Program-made: the position numbers and the translations under genes
Notes under the pieces: model-generated
Database searches by the model: none
The model's input: the letters and a program-made list of their open reading frames with translations, nothing else
Told to the model about the DNA's origin: nothing
Origin: Pseudomonas oryzicola
Lineage (GTDB): Bacteria; Pseudomonadota; Gammaproteobacteria; Pseudomonadales; Pseudomonadaceae
Direction: 5' to 3'
NCBI RefSeq assembly: GCF_014269185.2
Contig: NZ_JABWRZ020000003.1
Span: 113,462 to 177,461 of the forward strand
DNA length: 64,000 nt
Shown: positions 29,140 through 37,365 of the stretch, in pieces
How the letters are laid out: each line of letters begins with the position of its first letter
Position numbering within the stretch: the stretch's first letter is position 1

Positions 29140-30288
29140 TCAGATACCGAGGAACTGGCACAGCTCGCGCTTCTTGGCCAAGGCATCCCTGCGCCCCAGT
29201 TCGATCAGCTCGCTGCAATAGCTGGCCTCGAACAGCAGGTAACTCAACACCCCTGCACCACTGGTCCGGGTAGCCCCCGGCCCGCGCAGGAACAAGCGCA
29301 ACGCCGCTGGCAACTCGCGCCGGTGGCGTGCGGCGATCTCGTCCAGCGGCTGGCTGGGCGCCACCACCAGCACGTCGATGGGCGCAAGCCCCAGGCGCCG
29401 GGCATCGAGATGCGCCGGCAACAGCCGGCTCAGGTGGTTGAGACGCTGCAGCAGTTCGATGTCGTCTTCCAGGCTGTCGATGAATGTGCTGTTGAGCATG
29501 TGCCCGCCAATCTGCGCCAGGCTCGGCTGCTGCCCGCTGAATATGCGCTGGGTTGGCAATGGCGGCGCTGGCCGCTGCGGGTTGCCGCTGACCCCGACCA
29601 CCAGAACGCGGCTGGCGCCCAGGTGCAGGGCCGGGCTGATCGGCGCCGACTGGCGTACCGCGCCGTCACCGTAATACTCATCGCCAAGCTGCACCGGAGC
29701 GAACAGCAACGGGATAGCTGCGCTGGCCAGCAGATGCTCGATGGTCAGAGGCGCCGGCATGCCGATGCGGCGGTGACGCAACCAGGCCTCGATGGTGCCG
29801 CGGCCCTGATAGAAGGTCACCGCCTGGCCGGACTCATAGCCGAATGCGGTCACCGCGACGGCCCGCAATTGTTCGGCAGCCAGGGAATGCGCGATCCCGT
29901 CCAGGTTCAGGTGCGACTGCAGAAGGTTGCGCAGTGGGCTGCTGTCGAGCAACGCCACCGGCCCCGGGCGGCCCAGGCCCAGCAGGTTGTGGGCAACGAA
30001 GCGACTGGCCTGGCGGACCACGCCAGGCCAGTCGCTGCGGATGACCAGGTGGCTGCGGAAGTTCTGCCAGAACGCCGTGAGCTTCTGCACGGTGTCATGG
30101 AAGTGGGTGGCGCCGCTGGCCAGGGTCACGGCGTTGATGGCGCCGGCAGAGGTACCGACGATGACCGGGAACGGGTTATGTGCGCCGGCCGGCAACAGCT
30201 CGGCGATGCCGGCCAGCACGCCGACCTGGTAGGCGGCACGGGCGCCGCCGCCAGAAAGGATAAGACCGGTTACCGGGGGTGGGGCCAT
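29140..30288 (-). CDS. Patatin-like phospholipase
   Basis: This 382-residue protein has the patatin oxyanion motif S-G-G-G-A-R-A-A near residues 10-17, the nucleophile Ser in G-T-S-A-G near 45 and the catalytic Asp in D-G-A near 193, so the Ser-Asp dyad is intact. No signal peptide is present, so cytosolic or RssA-like action is expected. The C-terminal half (W-x-R-L-N-H-L-S and so on) looks like the longer bacterial subgroup. ATG at 30288 follows AAGGA. Substrate is unknown. Confidence 0.88.
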   Translation of the reverse strand: MAPPPVTGLILSGGGARAAYQVGVLAGIAELLPAGAHNPFPVIVGTSAGAINAVTLASGATHFHDTVQKLTAFWQNFRSHLVIRSDWPGVVRQASRFVAHNLLGLGRPGPVALLDSSPLRNLLQSHLNLDGIAHSLAAEQLRAVAVTAFGYESGQAVTFYQGRGTIEAWLRHRRIGMPAPLTIEHLLASAAIPLLFAPVQLGDEYYGDGAVRQSAPISPALHLGASRVLVVGVSGNPQRPAPPLPTQRIFSGQQPSLAQIGGHMLNSTFIDSLEDDIELLQRLNHLSRLLPAHLDARRLGLAPIDVLVVAPSQPLDEIAARHRRELPAALRLFLRGPGATRTSGAGVLSYLLFEASYCSELIELGRRDALAKKRELCQFLGI

Positions 30289-30321
30289 ACGAGTCCTTCC
30301 TGGAGTTGATGTGCTGTCAGC

Positions 30322-30420
30322 GCCGGCCCTTTCGCGGCTAAACCCGCTCCCACAGGTATTGCACAGCTTTCAAGGCCTGTGCAGAACCTGTGGGAGCGGG
30401 TTTACCCGCGAATAGGCCGG
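30322..30420. repeat. Inverted REP pair
   Basis: GCCGGCCCTTTCGCGG with TAAACCCGCTCCCACAGG faces CCTGTGGGAGCGGGTTTA with CCCGCGAATAGGCCGGC. This is the TTTAC-loop subclass, in the gap between lpxL and the patatin gene. Confidence 0.85.
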
Positions 30421-30436
30421 CACAGGCAAAGCAGGC

Positions 30437-31372
30437 TCAGCGGTTTTTCTTGTCATATAGCCGCGGTGCCCCTTCGGGCCGCGACTTGAAGCGCCGGTGC
30501 GCCCACAGGTACTGCTCGGGGCATTCACGCAACACGCGCTCGACCCACTGGTTGATGCGCAAACAGTCGGCCTCTTCGCTTTCGCCGGGGAAGTCTGCCA
30601 GCGGCGGGTGTATCACCAGACGATAGCCGCTGCCATCCTCCAGGCGCTTCTGGGTGAACGGGATCACCTGCGCCTTGCCCAGGCGGGCGAATTTGGTGGT
30701 GGCGGTCACCGTCGCTGCCGGGATGCCGAACAGCGGCACGAAGATGCTCTGCTTGGCGCCGTAGTCCTGGTCCGGTGCGTACCAGATCGCCCGGCCCGAA
30801 CGCAGCAGCTTGAGCATGCCGCGCACATCCTCGCGCTCCACGGCCAGCGAGTCGAGGTTATGCCGCTCGCGGCCGCTGCGCTGAATGAAATCGAACAACG
30901 GGTTGCCATGTTCACGGTACATACCGTCGATAGTGTGCTGCTGGCCCAGCAGCGCGGCGCCGATTTCCAGCGTGGTGAAGTGCACCGCCATCAGGATGGC
31001 GCCCTGCCCCGCCTGCTCGGCGGCCTGCAGGTGCTCCAGCCCTTCGACATGCGCCAGGCGCGCCAGGCGTGCTTTCGGCCACCACCAGCTCATGGCCATT
31101 TCGAAGAAGGCGATGCCGGTGGAAGCGAAATTGGCCTTGAGCAGACGCTGCCGCTCGTCGACCGACAGCTCCGGGAAGCACAGCTCCAGGTTGCGCGCGG
31201 CAATGCGCCGCCGTTCACCGGCAAAGCGGTACATCACCGCCCCCAGCGCGGCACCGACCTTCAACAGGAGCCGATACGGCAGCTGGACCACCAGCCACAG
31301 CAGACCCAGGCCCAGCCACAGGCCCCAGAAACGCGGGTGAAGGAAATAGGGACGAAAACGCGGACGTTCCAT
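30437..31372 (-). CDS. lpxL: Lipid A lauroyl/myristoyl acyltransferase
   Basis: This 311-residue inner-membrane acyltransferase is of the LpxL/HtrB family and adds a secondary acyl chain during lipid A synthesis. One N-terminal helix (residues 14-38) anchors it. The HX4(D/E) motif is H-F-T-T-L-E near 132-137, and Y-A-P-D-Q-D-Y-G near 200 is typical. The neighbouring divergent minC fits the conserved htrB-min order in Pseudomonas. ATG at 31372. Confidence 0.9.
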   Translation of the reverse strand: MERPRFRPYFLHPRFWGLWLGLGLLWLVVQLPYRLLLKVGAALGAVMYRFAGERRRIAARNLELCFPELSVDERQRLLKANFASTGIAFFEMAMSWWWPKARLARLAHVEGLEHLQAAEQAGQGAILMAVHFTTLEIGAALLGQQHTIDGMYREHGNPLFDFIQRSGRERHNLDSLAVEREDVRGMLKLLRSGRAIWYAPDQDYGAKQSIFVPLFGIPAATVTATTKFARLGKAQVIPFTQKRLEDGSGYRLVIHPPLADFPGESEEADCLRINQWVERVLRECPEQYLWAHRRFKSRPEGAPRLYDKKNR

Positions 31373-31483
31373 TGAAGCTTCCGGAAAGACAAAGGCCGCG
31401 CATTCTACAACGGATCAGCGCATGTTGCGGGCAACCGGTCTTATCGTTATAAGTCAGGGCACTTTTTTCGCAACAAGCCGTCT

Positions 31484-32242
31484 ATGCAGACCATGAGCCC
31501 AAACCACACACCCGACTCCGCCTCCGTGTTCCAGCTCAAGGGCAGCATGCTTGCCATTACCGTGCTGGAACTGGCGCGCAATGACCTTGAGGCCCTTGAC
31601 CGCCAGCTGGCGGCCAAAGTCGCCCAGGCACCGAACTTCTTCAGCAACACGCCGCTGGTGCTGGCGCTGGACAAGCTGCCGGCCGACGTGGGCGCAATCG
31701 ACCTGCCTGGCTTGATGCGGATCTGCCGCCACCACGGCCTGCGCACCCTGGCCATCCGCGCCAGCCGTATCGAGGACATTGCCGCCGCCATTGCCATCGA
31801 CCTGCCGGTGCTGCCGCCGTCCGGTGCCCGCGAACGGCCGCTGGAGCCCGAGCCCGAGGTGAAGAAGCCCGAGCCGGCCCCGGTGCCGCCGCCGATCCTC
31901 GAACCCGAGGTGCGCCCGACCCGCATCATCACCGCGCCGGTGCGTGGCGGCCAGCAGATCTACGCCCAGGGCGGCGACCTGGTGGTGACCGCCTCGGTCA
32001 GCCCGGGGGCGGAACTTCTGGCCGATGGCAATATCCATGTGTACGGCGCCATGCGCGGCCGCGCCCTGGCCGGCATCAAGGGCAATACCAAGGCGCGTAT
32101 CTTCTGCCAGCAGATGACCGCCGAAATGGTTTCCATCGCCGGCCAGTACAAGGTTTGCGAAGACCTGCGCCGCGACCCGCTGTGGGGCACTGGCGTGCAA
32201 GTCAGCCTGTCTGGCGACGTGTTGAACATCACCCGTCTTTAA
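31484..32242 (+). CDS. minC: Septum site-determining protein MinC
   Basis: This 252-residue inhibitor of FtsZ ring formation works with MinD at the poles. The N-terminal FtsZ-inhibiting domain (residues 10-105) is joined by a Pro/Glu-rich linker (about 108-140) to the C-terminal beta-helix domain with V-R-G-G-Q-Q-I-Y-A near 153 and [10 protein letters not shown] near 188, the MinD-binding surface. It is the first gene of minCDE; about 100 bases separate it from minD. Confidence 0.96.
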   Translation: MQTMSPNHTPDSASVFQLKGSMLAITVLELARNDLEALDRQLAAKVAQAPNFFSNTPLVLALDKLPADVGAIDLPGLMRICRHHGLRTLAIRASRIEDIAAAIAIDLPVLPPSGARERPLEPEPEVKKPEPAPVPPPILEPEVRPTRIITAPVRGGQQIYAQGGDLVVTASVSPGAELLADGNIHVYGAMRGRALAGIKGNTKARIFCQQMTAEMVSIAGQYKVCEDLRRDPLWGTGVQVSLSGDVLNITRL

Positions 32243-32342
32243 CGGATACTTGCCAGCATTTTTAGTGCAACTTTTTTGTCGTTGCCAATTATTTGTATTT
32301 TTGCAGGGACTTGCGTCCCGATTATTTTAGGGGTGAAACACC

Positions 32343-33155
32343 TTGGCCAAGATTCTCGTGGTTACTTCCGGCAAGGGGGGTGTGGGCAAGACCACCACCA
32401 GCGCCGCCATTGGTACCGGCCTCGCACTGCGTGGCCACAAGACCGTCATTGTCGACTTCGACGTAGGCCTGCGTAACCTCGACCTGATCATGGGCTGCGA
32501 ACGCCGCGTGGTGTACGACTTCGTCAACGTGGTCAACGGCGAAGCCAACCTGCAGCAGGCCCTGATCAAGGACAAGCGCCTGGAGAACCTGTACGTGCTG
32601 GCGGCCAGCCAGACCCGTGACAAGGACGCGCTGACCCAGGAAGGCGTGGAAAAGGTGCTGATGGAGCTGAAGAAAGACTTCGACTTCGTCATCTGCGACT
32701 CGCCGGCCGGCATCGAGAAAGGTGCGCACCTGGCCATGTACTTCGCCGACGAAGCCATCGTGGTGACCAACCCCGAGGTTTCCTCGGTACGTGACTCCGA
32801 CCGCATGCTGGGTATCCTGTCGAGCAAGTCGCGCCGCTCCGAGAACGGCGAAGAGCCGATCAAGGAACACCTGCTGATCACCCGCTACCACCCGGAGCGC
32901 GTGGAAAAGGGCGAAATGTTGAGCATCGCCGACGTCGAAGAGATCCTGGCGATCAAGCTCAAGGGCGTGATCCCCGAATCCCAGGCCGTGCTGAAGGCTT
33001 CCAACCAGGGTATCCCGGTCATCCTCGACGACCAGAGCGATGCCGGCCAGGCCTATAGCGATACCGTCGACCGTCTGCTGGGCAAAGAGAAGCCCCTGCG
33101 GTTCATCGAAGTGCCGAAGCAAGGATTCTTCGCGCGCCTGTTTGGAGGCAAGTAA
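32343..33155 (+). CDS. minD: Septum site-determining ATPase MinD
   Basis: This 270-residue deviant Walker ATPase recruits MinC to the membrane. K-G-G-V-G-K-T-T (deviant Walker A) lies near residues 11-18, D-F-D-V-G-L-R-N near 38, and the C-terminal amphipathic membrane helix F-F-A-R-L-F-G-G near 262. The start codon is TTG at 32343, supported by AGGGGTG upstream and by the invariant M-A-K-I-L-V-V-T start; no ATG or GTG is available nearby. Confidence 0.96.
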   Translation: MAKILVVTSGKGGVGKTTTSAAIGTGLALRGHKTVIVDFDVGLRNLDLIMGCERRVVYDFVNVVNGEANLQQALIKDKRLENLYVLAASQTRDKDALTQEGVEKVLMELKKDFDFVICDSPAGIEKGAHLAMYFADEAIVVTNPEVSSVRDSDRMLGILSSKSRRSENGEEPIKEHLLITRYHPERVEKGEMLSIADVEEILAIKLKGVIPESQAVLKASNQGIPVILDDQSDAGQAYSDTVDRLLGKEKPLRFIEVPKQGFFARLFGGK

Positions 33156-33158
33156 ACC

Positions 33159-33413
33159 ATGAACCTTTTTGACTTCTTTCGTGGCAGACAGAAACAGACC
33201 AGCGCGTCGGTAGCGAAAGAGCGTCTACAGATCATCGTGGCGCACGAGCGCGGGCAACGCAGCGAGCCGGACTACCTGCCAGCGCTGCAGAAGGAACTGC
33301 TGGAAGTAATCCGCAAGTATGTGAACATCGGCAACGACGACGTGCATATCGAACTGGAAAACCAGGGCAGCTGCTCGATTCTGGAGCTGAACATTACCTT
33401 GCCGGATCGCTGA
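33159..33413 (+). CDS. minE: Cell division topological factor MinE
   Basis: This 84-residue protein stimulates MinD ATPase and drives pole-to-pole oscillation. The N-terminal M-N-L-F-D-F-F-R membrane-binding segment, [10 protein letters not shown] near residue 23 and the C-terminal dimerisation domain are intact. It begins three bases after minD. Confidence 0.96.
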   Translation: MNLFDFFRGRQKQTSASVAKERLQIIVAHERGQRSEPDYLPALQKELLEVIRKYVNIGNDDVHIELENQGSCSILELNITLPDR

Positions 33414-33437
33414 TTTCGCGACCAGGCCTGGATCATC

Positions 33438-33537
33438 GGGGCTGCTTTGCCGCCCATCGCCGGCAAGCCAGCTCCCACAGGGTTCGCGCTGTACCTGTGG
33501 GAGCTGGCTTGCCGGCGATGGGCGGCAAAGCGGCCCC
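33438..33537. repeat. Inverted REP pair, GATGGGCGGC subclass
   Basis: GGGGCTGCTTTGCCGCCCAT and GCCGGCAAGCCAGCTCCCA face their complements (to 33537). It separates minE from rluA and is likely to end or protect the min transcript. Confidence 0.85.
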
Positions 33538-33570
33538 AATGGTTTTCCCCGATTCAACCGAGACCAAGCA

Positions 33571-34206
33571 ATGCCGCTGTCCAACATCCAGATCCTGCAC
33601 CAAGACGACGCCATCCTGGTGATCAACAAACCGACCCTGCTGCTGTCGGTACCGGGCCGTGCCGAGGACAACAAGGACTGCCTGATCACCCGCCTGCAGG
33701 AAAACGGCTACCCCGATGCGCTGATCGTGCACCGCCTGGACTGGGAAACCTCCGGCATCATCCTGCTGGCCCGCGATGCCGACAGCCACCGTGAGCTGTC
33801 GCGCCAGTTCCATGATCGCGAAACCGAAAAGGCCTACACCGCACTGTGCTGGGGCCAGCCGGCACTGGACAGCGGCAGCATCGACCTGCCACTGCGCTAC
33901 GACCCGCCGACCAAGCCGCGCCATGTGGTAGACCACGAGCTGGGCAAGCACGCGTTGACGTTCTGGCGCATCATCGAGCGCTGTGGCAATCATTGCCGGG
34001 TCGAGCTGACGCCGATTACCGGGCGCTCGCACCAGTTGCGCGTGCACATGCTGTCGATCGGGCACCCGCTGCTGGGCGACCGCCTGTATGCCAACCCCGA
34101 GGCGCTGGCGGCCCATGAGCGGCTGTGCCTGCATGCGTCGATGCTGAGCTTTACCCACCCGGTTTCCGGGGCGCGGATGAAGTTCGAGTGCCCGGCGCCG
34201 TTCTGA
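33571..34206 (+). CDS. rluA: 23S rRNA/tRNA pseudouridine synthase RluA
   Basis: This 211-residue enzyme isomerises uridine 746 of 23S rRNA and uridine 32 of tRNA in E. coli. The catalytic Asp lies in H-R-L-D-W-E-T-S-G near residue 57; L-L-S-V-P-G-R near 24 and P-I-T-G-R-S-H-Q-L-R-V-H-M-L near 150 match RluA rather than RluC/D, which are longer and carry S4 domains. No S4 domain is present here. Confidence 0.92.
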   Translation: MPLSNIQILHQDDAILVINKPTLLLSVPGRAEDNKDCLITRLQENGYPDALIVHRLDWETSGIILLARDADSHRELSRQFHDRETEKAYTALCWGQPALDSGSIDLPLRYDPPTKPRHVVDHELGKHALTFWRIIERCGNHCRVELTPITGRSHQLRVHMLSIGHPLLGDRLYANPEALAAHERLCLHASMLSFTHPVSGARMKFECPAPF

Positions 34207-34226
34207 TCTTGTATCGCCTTTACCGG

Positions 34227-34318
34227 CCTCTTCGCGGCTAAAGCCGCTCCCACAGGTACTGCACGGCCCTTGAAAGCGGTGCGGTCCTTGTGGGAGCGGC
34301 TTTAGCCGCGAAGAGGCA
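34227..34318. repeat. Inverted REP pair, TTTAG-loop subclass
   Basis: CTCTTCGCGGCTAAAGCCGC with TCCCACAGG faces its complement ending CCGCGAAGAG. It lies between rluA and apeB. Confidence 0.85.
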
Positions 34319-34375
34319 GACACAAATTGTCGACCCAATACGCTAAACTCGCGCCACTGCTGTCTGGAGTGAGCT

Positions 34376-35665
34376 ATGCGCGACGCACTGAATTCTGGCC
34401 TGATCGACTTCCTCAAGGCCTCCCCTACGCCCTTCCACGCCACCGCCAGCCTGGCCCAGCGCCTGGAAGCTGCCGGCTACCAGCGCCTGGACGAACGCGA
34501 CAGCTGGGCCACCGTGCCTGGCGGCCGCTACTACCTCACCCGTAACGACTCGTCGATCATCGCCATCAAGCTGGGCAAGCAAGCGCCGCTGCTGAACGGC
34601 ATCCGCATGGTCGGCGCGCACACCGACAGCCCGTGCCTGCGGGTCAAACCGCAGCCCGAGCTGCAGCGCCAGGGTTTCCTGCAACTGGGCGTCGAAGTGT
34701 ATGGCGGCGCGCTGCTGGCGCCATGGTTCGACCGCGACCTGTCGCTGGCTGGCCGGGTCACCTACCGCCGTGACGGCAAGGTCGAAAGCCAGTTGATCGA
34801 CTTCAAGCTGCCGATCGCGATCATCCCCAACCTGGCCATCCACCTCAACCGCACCGCCAACGAAGGCTGGGCGATCAACCCGCAGAACGAACTGCCGCCG
34901 ATCCTGGCCCAGGTGGCCGGTGACGAGCGCATCGACTTCCGCGCCCTGCTCACCGAGCAGCTGGCCCGCGAGCATGAACTGATCGCCGACGTGGTGCTGG
35001 ATTACGAGCTGAGCTTCTACGACACCCAGGATGCCGCGCTGGTCGGCCTCAACGGTGACTTCATCGCCGGCGCCCGCCTGGACAACCTGTTGTCGTGCTA
35101 CGCCGGCCTGCAGGCCCTGCTGGCTGCGGACAGCGATGAAACCTGCGTGCTGGTGTGCAACGACCACGAAGAAGTGGGCAGCTGCTCGGCCTGCGGCGCC
35201 GACGGCCCGATGCTGGAGCAAACCCTGCAGCGCCTGCTGCCGGATGGCGATGCCTACGTGCGCACCATCCAGCGCTCGCTGATGGTGTCGGCCGACAACG
35301 CCCACGGCGTGCACCCCAACTACGCCGACAAGCATGACGGCAACCACGGGCCCAAGCTCAATGCCGGGCCGGTGATCAAGGTCAACAACAACCAGCGCTA
35401 CGCCACCAACAGCGAAACCGCCGGGTTCTTCCGCCACCTGTGCATGGCCGAGGAAGTGCCGGTGCAGAGCTTCGTGGTGCGCAGCGACATGGGCTGCGGC
35501 TCGACCATCGGCCCGATCACCGCCAGCCACCTGGGCGTACGTACGGTGGATATCGGCCTGCCGACCTTTGCCATGCACTCGATTCGCGAACTGTGCGGCA
35601 GCCATGACCTGGCGCACCTGGTGAAGGTACTGACGGCGTTCTACCGCAGCCGCGAACTGCCGTGA
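34376..35665 (+). CDS. apeB: M18-family aspartyl aminopeptidase
   Basis: This 429-residue dinuclear zinc aminopeptidase removes acidic N-terminal residues. Metal ligands and signature: G-A-H-T-D-S-P-C-L near residue 82, D-N-L-L-S near 238, N-D-H-E-E-V-G-S near 263, and H-x-x-x-A-M-H-S near 400. Full length. The stop TGA at 35663-35665 lies 25 bases inside the 3' end of the convergent unknown gene. Confidence 0.93.
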   Translation: MRDALNSGLIDFLKASPTPFHATASLAQRLEAAGYQRLDERDSWATVPGGRYYLTRNDSSIIAIKLGKQAPLLNGIRMVGAHTDSPCLRVKPQPELQRQGFLQLGVEVYGGALLAPWFDRDLSLAGRVTYRRDGKVESQLIDFKLPIAIIPNLAIHLNRTANEGWAINPQNELPPILAQVAGDERIDFRALLTEQLAREHELIADVVLDYELSFYDTQDAALVGLNGDFIAGARLDNLLSCYAGLQALLAADSDETCVLVCNDHEEVGSCSACGADGPMLEQTLQRLLPDGDAYVRTIQRSLMVSADNAHGVHPNYADKHDGNHGPKLNAGPVIKVNNNQRYATNSETAGFFRHLCMAEEVPVQSFVVRSDMGCGSTIGPITASHLGVRTVDIGLPTFAMHSIRELCGSHDLAHLVKVLTAFYRSRELP

Positions 35666-36441
35666 TCCTCGGCAGGGCCCGCCTCGAGTGCCGGGGCGGG
35701 CTCTGTTTTCGACGGGTCAAGCAGGGCTTCCAGGTTGAGGCGGCCTTTGGGGTCCCAGTTGATGTATTTCCACAGCGAGAAATTTTCGGGGAGGCTGCCC
35801 TGCTCTCTTTCGGCACGCGCGAGCCGGGCGGCAACTTTGTCACGCTCGTCAGTTGGGTAGTTAAGGCGTTCGACGGGGGTGATGCTGTCGAGGAACTCGA
35901 GGTAACCCTTGATCAAGGGACGGTCATCTCCCGTGTTGTTCGCATACTCTATGAGCCTTGAGAAGTAGAGTCGATCCATATTGTATTTGGCACGTGAAGC
36001 CGCATAGCGCTCTTCTTTCGTATAGTTTTGCTCATCAATTTCGATTGCCGCCAAGTCATCTCGCCGCATGCCCCAGAATGGATTTTTGTCAAACTCCATC
36101 TCGACATCAGTCAGTTTCTCAATCGACGCTAGATACTCAAGCGTTTTGCCAAAACGTTCGGCTTCTGCTGGGCCGTAGTGCACAGGCGGTTGAATCCGCT
36201 TGAAGTTCTCTTCACCTAAGGCACGGTATTCATTTCCAACTTGATTCCCAAGCCCCCCCGCTCCATAGGTACGAGCATGGAGTGCCCAAACTTCATTTTT
36301 ATCGTTGGCCGCGGCCAAGGCCTCTGTCGACAAGCTGACTTGACCTCGCCGTTCTGGCAAAGCCTCAGGCTTAGACTCAGCAGATCGAGAATCAACAGGT
36401 TGACGCATCAGCGGGGCAGAAGCGATGGGAGCCAGTTTCAT
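35641..36441 (-). CDS. Unrecognised 266-residue protein in lower-GC islet
   Basis: I do not recognise this protein. It is soluble, charged and has no signal peptide or membrane helix. The N-terminus ([10 protein letters not shown]) is followed by a Ser/Glu/Pro-rich stretch and V-S-L-S-T-E-A-L-A near residue 36, a pattern seen in several Pseudomonas secreted or hypothetical proteins (weak). The central part is rich in Glu, Arg and Tyr. GAGGG lies nine bases before the ATG, so it is translated. GC is visibly lower than in neighbours, and its last 25 bases are antisense to apeB. It lies 49 bases after the secreted-protein gene. Confidence 0.7.
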   Translation of the reverse strand: MKLAPIASAPLMRQPVDSRSAESKPEALPERRGQVSLSTEALAAANDKNEVWALHARTYGAGGLGNQVGNEYRALGEENFKRIQPPVHYGPAEAERFGKTLEYLASIEKLTDVEMEFDKNPFWGMRRDDLAAIEIDEQNYTKEERYAASRAKYNMDRLYFSRLIEYANNTGDDRPLIKGYLEFLDSITPVERLNYPTDERDKVAARLARAEREQGSLPENFSLWKYINWDPKGRLNLEALLDPSKTEPAPALEAGPAEDHGSSRLR

Positions 36442-36460
36442 GGATAACCCTCTAGTTCAG

Positions 36461-36483
36461 AGGGCACCTCTATGAGGTGCCCT
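36461..36483. other. Perfect 10-bp hairpin between the two islet genes
   Basis: AGGGCACCTC and GAGGTGCCCT flank the loop TAT. No T-tract follows on either strand, so it is not a classical terminator; it may be an operator or an mRNA hairpin that separates expression of the two genes. Confidence 0.7.
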
Positions 36484-36490
36484 AGGCGGT

Positions 36491-36925
36491 TTACTGAATA
36501 GTGAAGCGAACCGTATAGTCATACGGCATTTGTGCGGAGATCTTTTCTATTTTTACCGTGCAACTAGCCCGAGTTGAACCTATTGAGGCAGCATCTTTCT
36601 TCCAGCTCGGTATATAGCTTGGCGGCGGCGCGCTGTGCGATACCGAAAACCGGCATTTTTTACTGCCCGATGTATAAACGAAGCGCATGCCAGAGACCGA
36701 GTCAGCGTAGCTGGTGACCCGGAATGTCCCAGTATTTGCTGGCGAAACCTCTGCAAACATCGGGCTCGCACTGCCTGTCAAATGCTCATATGTGAACGTG
36801 GCTACTGCGGCGGTCTTGTTATCAACAATAACCGTTGCAACATTATTAGCCGCTTGGGCACTCACGCTCACCATTACTGCACACAAGGCGAACAGTGCGC
36901 TACCAGCCCCTTTATTTCCAAACAT
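36491..36925 (-). CDS. Unrecognised small secreted protein
   Basis: This 144-residue protein has a signal peptide (cleavage near S-A-Q-A-A, residue 25). The mature part is rich in beta-prone residues and contains two Cys (K-K-C-R-F near 87 and A-S-C-T-V near 116) that could form a disulfide. I do not recognise a family; a small beta-sandwich in the periplasm or outside the cell is a guess. GAGGAATAGCT precedes the ATG. GC is lower than average. It is followed on the same strand by the unrecognised 266-residue gene, so the two may be a functional pair. Confidence 0.7.
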   Translation of the reverse strand: MFGNKGAGSALFALCAVMVSVSAQAANNVATVIVDNKTAAVATFTYEHLTGSASPMFAEVSPANTGTFRVTSYADSVSGMRFVYTSGSKKCRFSVSHSAPPPSYIPSWKKDAASIGSTRASCTVKIEKISAQMPYDYTVRFTIQ

Positions 36926-37153
36926 AGCTATTCCTCTACAATCCCCACGCGTTCCGTGGTGAAATCTGTATCGGCCCCACCCAAATTTTCTATGTAGGAA
37001 AGTGGTCTGACTAGTGCGTAGGAAAAACCCACTACAACTTCAAGTCAATCAAACTCCAAACATCATAAATATTCCGTGACGCAGATCAGCCCCCCGTGCC
37101 AGCCTCGAGCTATGCTTCATATACAACCCTGTCATCGCAGAAGGACCACTGCC
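36926..37153. other. Intergenic region, AT-richer
   Basis: About 230 bases between the divergent small secreted-protein gene and the 55-residue membrane-protein gene. It should hold promoters for both directions. I see no clear repeat; the AT-rich tract around 37030-37080 belongs to the lower-GC islet. Confidence 0.5.
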
Positions 37154-37321
37154 ATGTCCCCGTTCCTTTCCTTGTTCGTGCCGGTGTTCCTGTTCCTGTT
37201 GCTGCTGACCGTCGGCTTCAGCCTGCGCGAGCGCAACCTCGGCGTGGTAATGATGTGGGTCGGCACACTGGGCATCTTCGGCCTCACCTGCTGGAAGATC
37301 CTGGAGCAGCTGCCGTCATAA
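37154..37321 (+). CDS. Small two-helix membrane protein
   Basis: This 55-residue protein has two hydrophobic segments (about residues 3-22 and 31-48) separated by R-E-R-N. No family is recognised, but AAGGACCACTGCC lies directly before the ATG and the gene ends 45 bases before the MscS-type gene. A position between apeB and the channel also holds a small membrane-protein gene in P. aeruginosa (PA3248), which supports a real gene. Confidence 0.7.
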   Translation: MSPFLSLFVPVFLFLLLLTVGFSLRERNLGVVMMWVGTLGIFGLTCWKILEQLPS

Positions 37322-37365
37322 ACCTCTACACTCGGTCAATCGTTTGACCTGAGGTAGTTTTACCC

